A stretch of 64,000 nt of DNA from Streptomyces sp. SS1-1. Lineage in GTDB: Bacteria > Actinomycetota > Actinomycetes > Streptomycetales > Streptomycetaceae. The position numbers and the translations under genes were made by a program. The notes below the pieces were generated by a model. That model was not told the DNA's origin, ran no database searches, and was given only the letters and a program-made list of their open reading frames with translations. Where the stretch lies: NCBI RefSeq assembly GCF_008973465.1, contig NZ_WBXN01000004.1:6798501-6862500 (forward strand). Direction: 5' to 3'. Shown one piece after another: positions 57,616 through 64,000 of this stretch; positions within the stretch are counted from its first letter, which is position 1; each line of letters starts with the position of its first letter.

Positions 57616-58734
57616 TCACCCGGCGTCGGAGCCGTCCCGGCGCGGATGCACCGCCCCGTCCGTCGCGGTCAGCGGCACCCCGGTGCCTCCCCAGCGCAGC
57701 GCGACGATCTCGGCGGCCACGGAGACGGCGACCTCCTCGGGCGTCCGGGCGCCCAGGTCGAGGCCGACCGGGGAGCGCAGCCGCCCCGACTCGGCCTCGC
57801 CGAGCCCGGCTTCGGCCAGCCGCCGCATCCGGTCGTCGTGCGTGCGGCGGCTGCCCATCGCCCCGATGTACGCGGCCGGGCGGCGCAGCGCCACCTCGAG
57901 CAGGGGCACGTCGAACTTCGGGTCGTGGGTGAGGACGCAGAGCACCGTGCGCGTGTCGGTGTCCGTACGGGCGAGGTAGCGGTGCGGCCAGTCGACGACG
58001 ACCTCCGCCTCCGGCGGGAACCGTTGCGGCGTGGCGAAGACCGGACGCGCGTCGCACACCGTGACCCGGTAACCGAGGAAGACGCCGATCCGCGCCACCG
58101 CGGCCGCGTAGTCGGTCGCGCCGAAGACCAGCATGCGCGGCGGCGGCGCGAACGAGTGCAGGAACACGGCGACCGCGTCCTCGCGCCGCTCGCCGTGCGG
58201 GCCGTAGTGCCGCATCCCCGTCGCCCCGAGGGCGAGTTCGCCGCGCGCGTCGGCGGTGACCGCCGCGTCCAGACCGGGCGTCCCCAGCGTGCCCGCCACC
58301 CGGTCCGGCCACACGGCGAGCGCCGCGCCACGCGGGGCGGGTCCGTCGGCCACCGTCGCGACGGTGACCGGACGGCCCGCCGCCACCGACTCCGCCGCCT
58401 CGCCGAACACCGGATCGCTCCCGGCCGTCACCGGCCGCACCAGCAGCGTGATCTCGCCGCCGCAGGTCAGCCCGACCGCGAACGCGTCCGCGTCGCTGTA
58501 CCCGAAGGTTTCCAGGCGGGCCTCGCCGCTCGCCACGACCTCCTGGGCGAGTTCGAAGACGGCCCCCTCGACACAGCCGCCGGACACACTGCCCACGACC
58601 TCGTCGCCGGGGCCCACGGCCATCGCCGCACCAGGGTCGCGCGGGGCGCTGCGGCTGGTGGCGACCACCGTGGCCAGCCCGAACGGCCGCCCCGCCGCGT
58701 ACCAGCCCGCGACCACCGGGAGGATGTCCCGCAT
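57616..58734 (-). CDS. XdhC/CoxI family protein (molybdenum cofactor insertion)
   Basis: 372 residues. N-terminal XdhC/CoxI domain with SAPRDPGAAMAVGPGDEVVGSVSGGCVEGAVFE and GYSDADAFAVGLTCGGEITLLVRP (conserved Cys in GGC and CGG), and a C-terminal Rossmann domain (RMLVFGATDYAAAVARIGVFLGYRVTVCDAR, YIGAMGSRRTHDDRMRRL). These proteins sulfurate and insert molybdenum cofactor into xanthine or CO dehydrogenase-type enzymes. The target enzyme is not in the window. Confidence 0.87.
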   Translation of the reverse strand: MRDILPVVAGWYAAGRPFGLATVVATSRSAPRDPGAAMAVGPGDEVVGSVSGGCVEGAVFELAQEVVASGEARLETFGYSDADAFAVGLTCGGEITLLVRPVTAGSDPVFGEAAESVAAGRPVTVATVADGPAPRGAALAVWPDRVAGTLGTPGLDAAVTADARGELALGATGMRHYGPHGERREDAVAVFLHSFAPPPRMLVFGATDYAAAVARIGVFLGYRVTVCDARPVFATPQRFPPEAEVVVDWPHRYLARTDTDTRTVLCVLTHDPKFDVPLLEVALRRPAAYIGAMGSRRTHDDRMRRLAEAGLGEAESGRLRSPVGLDLGARTPEEVAVSVAAEIVALRWGGTGVPLTATDGAVHPRRDGSDAG

Positions 58735-58898
58735 CGCCCGCTCCTCTCACCGCCGCCACCGTGGACGGAACCCCTGGCACCCCCACGATCGCACCGCGCG
58801 TCCCGTCCCGCCGGGCGTAAAACCCGTTGCCGCTCCGAGCGCCGCTCTGCTGCACTGGCCCGGCACGAACGACCGACGGAGAGGAACCAGGAGCCACC

Positions 58899-59009
58899 AT
58901 GCGCCGAGCGTCCATGTCCCCCCAGGAAGGCACCCTCCCCTCGCTCAAGGACATGACGCTTCGTGCACGTACTGAACCTCGGGATCCTCGCCCATGTCGA
59001 CGCCGGTAA
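58899..59009 (+). CDS. Possible leader peptide overlapping the ribosomal protection gene
   Basis: A 36-codon open frame (MRRASMSPQEGT..., Arg-rich end RPCRRR) with GGAG 5 bases before its ATG. It overlaps the first 47 bases of the downstream gene in another frame. Known tet(M)-type genes are controlled by leader-peptide attenuation; this would be a translational-coupling version. Unproven. Confidence 0.35.
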   Translation: MRRASMSPQEGTLPSLKDMTLRARTEPRDPRPCRRR

Positions 59010-60960
59010 GACCAGCCTGACCGAGCGCCTGCTGCACTCGGCCGGCGTGACCGACGAACTCGGCAGCGTCGACGCCGGGAACACCCGGACCGACACCCTC
59101 GCGCTGGAGCGCCGACGCGGCATCACCATCAAGTCGGCCGTCGTCTCCTTCGCCCTCGGCGACACGACCGTCAACCTCATCGACACCCCCGGCCACCCGG
59201 ACTTCATCGCCGAGGTGGAGCGGGTCCTCGGCGTGCTCGACGGCGCCGTCCTCGTCGTCTCCGCCGTCGAGGGCGTCCAGCCGCAGACCCGTGTGCTGAT
59301 GCGGACGCTGCGCCGGGTGCGCATCCCCACCCTTCTGTTCGTCAACAAGATCGACCGGCGGGGCGCCGACCGCGACGGCGTGCTGCGGGCCGTCCGCGAG
59401 CGGCTGACCCCGGCCGTCGTCCCGATGGGCACGACCCACGGCCTCGGCACCCGCGCCGCCCGTTTCGACCCCGCGGGACCCGGCCCGGACGCCCTGGACG
59501 CCCTGGACGTCCTCGCCGACCTCGACGACGCGCTGCTCACCGCGTACGTCGAGGGCCGCGTGACACCGGACGACGTCCGCGCCGCCCTCGTGGACGGCAC
59601 CCGGCGGTCCCTCGCCCACCCGGTGTACTTCGGCTCCGCCCACACCGGCGCCGGCGTGGACGCCCTGATCACCGGTATCCGGGACGTCCTGCCGCCCGCG
59701 GACGGCGACCCCGGCGGACGGCTCTCGGGCAGCGTCTTCAAGGTCGAACGGGGCCCGGCGGGCGAGAAGATCGCCTACGCGCGCCTGTTCTCCGGGACCC
59801 TCCGCGTCCGCGACCGGATCCCCTTCGGCCCGGCCCGCGGCGACGGCACCCGCGCCGAGGGCCGCGTCACCGCCGTCAGCGTCTTCGACGGGGGCACCGA
59901 CACCCGCGCCGACGAGGTGAGGGCGGGCCGGATCGCCCGGCTGTGGGGGCTGAACGACGTCCGCATCGGCGACTCCCTCGGTGCGCCCCGCACGGCGCAC
60001 GGGCACCTGTTCGCGCCGCCCACCCTGGAGACGATCGTCGACCCGGCCGACGGCACGGACCGCCGGGCCCTGCACCGCGTGCTCACGCGCCTGGCCGAAC
60101 AGGACCCGCTCATCGGCCTGCGGCACGACGAGGTCCGCCAGGAGACCCATGTGTCCCTGTACGGCGAGGTGCAGAAGGAGGTCATCGAGGCCACCCTCGC
60201 CGAGGAGTCCGGCCTGAAGGTCGCCTTCCGCGAGACGACACCGCTCTGCGTCGAACGGCCCCTGGGCCGGGGCGCGGCCGTGGAGTTCAACAGGAGGGAC
60301 GGCAACCCCTTCCTCGCCACGGTCGGCCTGCGCGTGGACCCGGCGCCGCCCGGCTCCGGCGTGGACTTCCGCCTGGAGGTCGAGCTGGGCTCCATGCCGT
60401 ACGCCTTCTTCAAGGCCGTCGAGGACACCGTCCGCGCGACCCTCGGGCAGGGCCTGTACGGCTGGCGGGTCCCCGACTGCGTGGTCACCATGACGCACTC
60501 CGGTTACTCGTCGCGGCAGAGCCACGCCCACCAGGGCTTCGACAAGAGCATGTCCAGCACCGGGTACGACTTCCGGGGCCTGACCCCGCTCGTGCTGATG
60601 GAGGCGCTGCGCCGCGCGGGCACCCGGGTGCACGAGCCGGTGCACCGGTTCCGTCTGGAGACCCCGGCCGACACCCTGGCCACGCTGCTGCCCGCCCTGT
60701 CCGGGCAGCGCGCGGTCCCGCACACCACGCGGGCCCACGGCCCGGTGTGCGTGCTGGAGGGCACGGTGCCGGCCGCCCAGGTGCACGCGCTGGAGCAGCG
60801 GCTGCCCGGCCTGACCCGCGGCGAGGGCGAACTGGAGACCGCCTTCGACCACTACGCGCCCGCCCCGCCCGGCACGGTGCCCCGCCGCCCGCGCACGGAC
60901 CTCGACCCGCTGCACCGCAGGGAGTACCTGCTGAACCTGACCCGCCGGACCGGAACCTGA
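58963..60960 (+). CDS. Tetracycline resistance-type ribosomal protection protein (OtrA/TetM-like GTPase)
   Basis: 665 residues, EF-G-like. GTPase motifs: AHVDAGKTSLTERLL (G1), RRRGITIKSAVVSF (G2), DTPGHPDFIAEVERVLGVLDGAVLVVSAVEGVQ (G3), FVNKIDRRGA (G4). The C-terminal domains (TPLCVERPLGRG, QGLYGWRVPDCVVTMTHSGY) match ribosomal protection proteins, which push tetracycline off the ribosome. Length fits OtrA. GTG start has a distant AAGGA and overlaps the leader frame. No tetracycline synthesis genes adjoin, so it may be intrinsic resistance or have another role. Confidence 0.87.
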   Translation: MHVLNLGILAHVDAGKTSLTERLLHSAGVTDELGSVDAGNTRTDTLALERRRGITIKSAVVSFALGDTTVNLIDTPGHPDFIAEVERVLGVLDGAVLVVSAVEGVQPQTRVLMRTLRRVRIPTLLFVNKIDRRGADRDGVLRAVRERLTPAVVPMGTTHGLGTRAARFDPAGPGPDALDALDVLADLDDALLTAYVEGRVTPDDVRAALVDGTRRSLAHPVYFGSAHTGAGVDALITGIRDVLPPADGDPGGRLSGSVFKVERGPAGEKIAYARLFSGTLRVRDRIPFGPARGDGTRAEGRVTAVSVFDGGTDTRADEVRAGRIARLWGLNDVRIGDSLGAPRTAHGHLFAPPTLETIVDPADGTDRRALHRVLTRLAEQDPLIGLRHDEVRQETHVSLYGEVQKEVIEATLAEESGLKVAFRETTPLCVERPLGRGAAVEFNRRDGNPFLATVGLRVDPAPPGSGVDFRLEVELGSMPYAFFKAVEDTVRATLGQGLYGWRVPDCVVTMTHSGYSSRQSHAHQGFDKSMSSTGYDFRGLTPLVLMEALRRAGTRVHEPVHRFRLETPADTLATLLPALSGQRAVPHTTRAHGPVCVLEGTVPAAQVHALEQRLPGLTRGEGELETAFDHYAPAPPGTVPRRPRTDLDPLHRREYLLNLTRRTGT

Positions 60961-60975
60961 CCTCCGGCGGGCCGG

Positions 60976-61006
60976 TTGACCCTGCCCTTACGTCAGGCCG
61001 CAGGCT
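60976..61006 (+). promoter_or_regulatory. MerR/TipA-type promoter of the chimeric gene
   Basis: -35 TTGACC (60976-60981), 19-bp spacer, -10 CAGGCT (61001-61006). The spacer contains CCTTACGTCAGG (60986-60997), symmetric at 10 of 12 bases. This is the architecture of autoregulated MerR/TipA promoters. Confidence 0.6.
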
Positions 61007-61030
61007 GTACCCGAGGGAAAGGGCAGGTGG

Positions 61031-61429
61031 ATGAGCTACTCCGTGGGGCAGGTCGCCGCGTTCGCCGGGGTGACCGTGCGCACGCTGCACCACTACGACC
61101 GGACGGGACTGCTCTCGCCCATGCTGTTCCCGCGGGTGGCGGCCGTCGTCCATCACGCGGGGGCGGGCACCTCCGCGGCCGCGCTGCGGGCGGGGGCGCC
61201 CTCGGTGCCGGTGCCGGTGACGGCCGACCAGCCGTTCTGGGCGGCGCGGCTCGCCTCGATCGGCGCCGCCACCGAGCCGATCCCCTTCGCCGGGCTCACG
61301 GAGGAGCGGCTGGCCGGCGCGCTGGGCAGGGTCGTGCGGCAGCAGGCGTACGCCCGTGCCGCCTCGGTCGCCGCGCGGCACATGGCGACCGAGGACGGGG
61401 TGGGCGCGGTGCTGAAGGCCCTGGGCTGA
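61031..61429 (+). pseudogene. Chimera of MerR N-terminus and glycosyltransferase C-terminus
   Basis: 132 residues in one open frame. Residues 1-30 (VGQVAAFAGVTVRTLHHYDR, GLLSP) are the start of a MerR/TipA helix-turn-helix. From residue 31 the sequence is the C-terminal sugar-nucleotide-binding part of a UGT/MGT-type glycosyltransferase: FPRVAAVVHHAGAGTSAAALRAG, VPVTADQPFWAARLASIGAA, then a helical tail. Both halves are incomplete, so neither regulator nor enzyme should work. Probably made by an in-frame deletion of several kb. Stop codon directly abuts the convergent gene's stop (TGATCA). Confidence 0.7.
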
Positions 61430-62683
61430 TCAGCGGGCCGACGGACTCGTCCAGCCGGACTCCACATGGCCCAGCCGGACCCGCTGGGGGTGGTCGCCGA
61501 CGGGCACGGAGACCTGCTTCCTGCCGGTGGCGAAGTCGATGGCGGTGACCTGGTCGGTGCCGCTCTCGGAGACCACGCAGGACTTCCCGTCGCCGCTGAC
61601 CGTGGCCCAGTACGGCTTGGACGCGGTGACGAGGGGGCCCTCGGTGAGCGTGGCCCGGTCGACGACGGTGGCGTAGTCGTCCATCGTGCCCGCCACGCAC
61701 AGCTTCGAGCCGTCGGGGCTCATCGAGAGGCCGTGGTGGCGTGAGTCGTTGACGAAGGTGGTGCGGTCGTCGCTGGTCGCCGGGTTCTTCGGGAGGGTCT
61801 TCGTGCGGGTGATCCGGTCCGTGGCGAGGTCGTACTCGAAGAAGCCGTTGAAGAACGACACCTGGAAGTACAGTTTCGACTCGTCCGGTGAGAACACGGC
61901 GGGCCGCACCGCGTCCGAGTAGTCCCGCAGGCCGAGCGCGTCCAGCCGGGGCCGCATGTCGATGACCTTGACCTGCTTGAACGTGGTGGCGTCGACGACG
62001 GTGATGCGCCGGTCGCCCTTCGTCCAGTCCAGCCAGGGGGCGTCGGTCTGCGTGTTCACGTCGCCGATCGCCATGTTGTAGATGTACTTGCCGTCCTTGG
62101 TGAAGATGTTCTCGTGCGGCTTGTCGCCGGTGGCGAACTTCCCCAGCTCCCTGCCCGTCTCGATGTCCAGCACGTGCACGGTGTTCGAGGTGGACGCGGA
62201 GACGGCGACCCGCTTGCCGTCGGGGGAGACGGCCATGTGGTCGGCCCGGTAACCGGACACGGGGAAGCGCCAGTTGACGGCACCCGTGGCGAGGTCGAGG
62301 GAGACCACGTCGGCGAAGCTCGGGCGGGAGACGACGACGGACCGGCCGTCCGGCGTGGAGTACATGTCGTCCACGAACTGGTCGTGTCCCTCGCCGACGC
62401 TGTTGCGGATCACCATGAAGTAGATCCACTTGATGGGGTTGGCGTTGATCTCCGCCATCCGAGCGTCCTTGTCGGGGACGACGTCGATCCGGCCGATCTT
62501 CGCGAAGTCGCCGGAGGACTTGATGACGTCGGCGGTGCCGTCCCAGTTGTTGCCGACGAACAGCACCTCCCGCAGTGCGGCGGGGGAGGGCTCGGCGGCG
62601 GTGGCGGCGGTCGCGGGAGCGGCGGCCGTCAGGGCGAGGGCGGCGGCCACGGAGCACAGGTGCCTGGATCTGATGGCAGGCAT
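61430..62683 (-). CDS. Secreted YVTN-type beta-propeller protein
   Basis: 417 residues. Signal peptide about 1-30 (SVAAALALTAAAPATAATA/AEPS). Repeated propeller blades follow the YVTN pattern: DDMYSTPDGRSVVVSRPSFADVVSLDLATGAV, DHMAVSPDGKRVAVSASTSNTVHVLDIETG, GLSMSPDGSKLCVAGT. Seen in surface-layer-like and quinoprotein-related families; no catalytic residues can be assigned. GAGGAAGAGAG precedes the ATG. It is divergent from a TetR gene across a spacer with an inverted repeat, so is probably repressed by it. Confidence 0.82.
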   Translation of the reverse strand: MPAIRSRHLCSVAAALALTAAAPATAATAAEPSPAALREVLFVGNNWDGTADVIKSSGDFAKIGRIDVVPDKDARMAEINANPIKWIYFMVIRNSVGEGHDQFVDDMYSTPDGRSVVVSRPSFADVVSLDLATGAVNWRFPVSGYRADHMAVSPDGKRVAVSASTSNTVHVLDIETGRELGKFATGDKPHENIFTKDGKYIYNMAIGDVNTQTDAPWLDWTKGDRRITVVDATTFKQVKVIDMRPRLDALGLRDYSDAVRPAVFSPDESKLYFQVSFFNGFFEYDLATDRITRTKTLPKNPATSDDRTTFVNDSRHHGLSMSPDGSKLCVAGTMDDYATVVDRATLTEGPLVTASKPYWATVSGDGKSCVVSESGTDQVTAIDFATGRKQVSVPVGDHPQRVRLGHVESGWTSPSAR

Positions 62684-62772
62684 GACTGCTCTCTTCCTCT
62701 TGAGGTGGAACGTCATGAGTGGGGCATGCCAAGAGCGGGCGTGAATCTGAACACCTTTGCTTTCAGAATCAA

Positions 62773-62788
62773 CTTACTGAAAAGTAAG
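62773..62788. promoter_or_regulatory. Inverted repeat CTTACT-N4-AGTAAG between propeller and TetR genes
   Basis: Perfect 6-bp arms in the AT-richest part of the divergent 182-base spacer. A likely operator for the adjacent TetR protein. Confidence 0.55.
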
Positions 62789-62865
62789 GAGGGGGCACCC
62801 TTCTCCACAAGACTGCGTACACGACAAAATTGGTCCCCGGACCGGCGCGGCGGCGGGAGGACAGC

Positions 62866-63528
62866 GTGGCGGGCAGGCTCAAGGCGCCCACCGGCCGCTA
62901 CGGCGGCAGGTCGGCCGCGGAACGACAGGCCGAGCGCCGACGGCGCTTCCTGGACGCGGCGCTCCAGCTGTTCGGCGACAGCCCCGGCTACCGGGGCACG
63001 ACCGTCGCCGCGCTCAGCATGGCGGCCGGACTGTCGACCCGTCAGTTCTACGAGGAGTTCCGCACGTTGGAGGACGTGCTGGCCGCGCTGCACCTCCAGG
63101 TCAACGGCTGGGCGGAGGAGGCGGTGCTCACCGCGGCCGCCGAGGCGGGACCGATGCCGCTCGCCGAGCGCGCCACCGCGATCTTCCGCGCCTACGCGGC
63201 CAACGTGACCGCGGACCCCCGCCGTATCCGCATCACCTTCGTGGAGATCATCGGTGTCAGCCCCCGGCTGGAGGAGCAGCGCCTGGCGCGCCGCGCCCGC
63301 TGGGTGGACCTGGTGTGCGCCGAGGTGGCGTCCGCCGTCGCCCGTGGCGAGGCCGCGCCCCGCGACTACCGCCTCGCGGTCACGGCGTTCATCGGCAGCG
63401 TCAACGGGCTGCTGCACGACTGGAGCGCGGGCTGGGTGGAGGCGACCCTCGACGAGGTCGTCGACGAACTGGTCCGCCTCCTGCTCGGCATCCTCCAGCC
63501 GGCCGGCCCCCGCCCCGCCGGACCCTGA
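62866..63528 (+). CDS. TetR family transcriptional regulator
   Basis: 220 residues. Helix-turn-helix at about 18-68: RRRRFLDAALQLFGDSPGYRGTTVAALSMAAGLSTRQFYEEFRTLEDVLAALH. The GTG start is fixed by GGGAGG 5 bases upstream; an in-frame earlier start at 62830 has no such site. C-terminal domain ends VDELVRLLLGIL. Divergent from the beta-propeller gene, which together with itself is the likely target. Confidence 0.87.
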   Translation: MAGRLKAPTGRYGGRSAAERQAERRRRFLDAALQLFGDSPGYRGTTVAALSMAAGLSTRQFYEEFRTLEDVLAALHLQVNGWAEEAVLTAAAEAGPMPLAERATAIFRAYAANVTADPRRIRITFVEIIGVSPRLEEQRLARRARWVDLVCAEVASAVARGEAAPRDYRLAVTAFIGSVNGLLHDWSAGWVEATLDEVVDELVRLLLGILQPAGPRPAGP

Positions 63529-63546
63529 GCGGCGGGAAACCCCGCC

Positions 63547-64000
63547 TCAGGACTGGTCGTACACCGGAAGGCCGGGCGCGTGGTGCGCGACGACGGCGGC
63601 GAACCGGTCGCGGTCGAGGCGCCACCCGTTCACCGCGCGGGACGACACCGCCACGCCGGGCGGCACCGGCACCAGCTGCCGCAGCACGGCATGGGCCGCA
63701 GGACCGTCACCGGCCAGCGGCGGGGCGCCCTCGCGCCGGGTGACGCCGACATAGCGCAGGGAGGACCCGCCGCCCGTCTGCTGCCGCCAGAACACGAACC
63801 CCGTGATGTCGCTCCACGGCACATGGACCGTCGTCGCCCCGTACCGGACGGGACTCCCGCCGAGCAGCACCCCGGTGCCGTCGACCCGGAACGCCACCTT
63901 GCGGCTCAGCGCCCCGAACGCCATGAAGAGCCCGCCCCCGCCGAACAGTGGCAGCCCCAGGATCCGCGCGAACAGCGGGATGTCCGGCAGGAGGAGGGCG
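63547..64000 (-). CDS. Membrane-anchored hypothetical protein, 5' end outside the window
   Basis: The frame is open to the window edge; the visible 150 residues begin in a hydrophobic helix region (ALLLPDIPLFARILGLPLFGGGGLFMAFGAL) and continue into a beta-rich soluble part (VAFRVDGTGVLLGGSPVRYGATTVHVPWSDITGFVFWRQ) that resembles a bacterial PH-like domain. The ATG at 63922-63924 lies within the helix and is probably not the true start. Function unknown. Confidence 0.65.
   Translation of the reverse strand, partial: ALLLPDIPLFARILGLPLFGGGGLFMAFGALSRKVAFRVDGTGVLLGGSPVRYGATTVHVPWSDITGFVFWRQQTGGGSSLRYVGVTRREGAPPLAGDGPAAHAVLRQLVPVPPGVAVSSRAVNGWRLDRDRFAAVVAHHAPGLPVYDQS

Noticed and set aside
1-64000. 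Riboswitches, tRNA, rRNA, CRISPR arrays, insertion sequences or att sites
   Set aside because: No transposase, integrase, direct-repeat array or recognisable tRNA/rRNA sequence was seen on reading both strands; small or degenerate elements could still be missed by eye.

Overview
The window is a 64 kb stretch of very GC-rich (about 72%) actinobacterial chromosome, almost certainly from a Streptomyces. Supporting signs are GC-biased third codon positions, many GTG and some TTG starts, abundant leaderless promoters (TANNNT 6-7 nt before ATG/GTG), a Streptomyces-type subtilisin inhibitor, a secreted streptogrisin-like protease, two SpoIIE-type phosphatases, two P450s and many TetR/LacI/ROK/AraC regulators. 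There are no rRNA or tRNA genes, CRISPR arrays or intact insertion sequences. It reads as accessory or arm-type chromosome: short operons with little shared theme.

Layout. 1-2.9 kb: end of a rhamnose uptake operon (ABC permease fragment, lipoprotein binding protein, mutarotase, LacI regulator). 3-13.7 kb: S33 hydrolase, PIG-L deacetylase, pentapeptide protein, a P450 divergent from a TetR gene, an iron-box-controlled DUF2470 protein, a Tat lipoprotein beta-propeller, an aromatic acid exporter, an FBP zinc protein and a ROK regulator. 13.7-28.4 kb: mostly single metabolic genes (epimerase, SDR, PHP protein, secreted GH16 glucanase, VanZ, DUF4230, PRPP synthetase, STAS protein, quinone oxidoreductase/GlxA pair, VOC, DUF4235, GST-like reductase, CDF transporter, F420-type oxidoreductase, LysE exporter). 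28.7-31.8 kb: P450-ferredoxin operon, flavoprotein and aldo/keto reductase. 32.2-40.2 kb: two paralogous one-polypeptide ECF sigma / zinc anti-sigma / membrane / ricin-like proteins flanking a DUF4232 lipoprotein, a PAS-GAF-SpoIIE phosphatase and a ribbon-helix-helix/Fic-like pair. 40.2-45 kb: a 183-bp tandem repeat, a hydroxyacid oxidase/dehydrogenase pair, the subtilisin inhibitor and an exopolyphosphatase-like protein. 45-51.3 kb: a peptide export operon (GG-leader precursor, HlyD adaptor, C39-peptidase ABC transporter, second ABC transporter). 52-64 kb: serine protease, second SpoIIE phosphatase, dTDP-glucose dehydratase with a broken rmlD start, phosphoesterase, XdhC, a tetracycline-type ribosomal protection protein, a MerR/glycosyltransferase chimera, a beta-propeller protein and a TetR regulator.

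The two most interesting systems are these. (1) A C39/NHLM-type peptide export operon has a precursor with a clear double-Gly leader, but its 48-residue core has no cysteine, no basic and no aromatic residue, and no modification enzyme lies nearby; a 13-bp perfect stem separates precursor from exporter genes. (2) A pair of transmembrane ECF sigma factors carry their own HxxxCxxC anti-sigma domain and an outside ricin-like domain. The same bipartite element, CTTGTT-N13-CTGTGCAA, lies upstream of both, which suggests shared or autogenous control. Several decayed pieces (rmlD start, MerR head joined in frame to a glycosyltransferase tail) point to past deletions in the 56-61 kb region.
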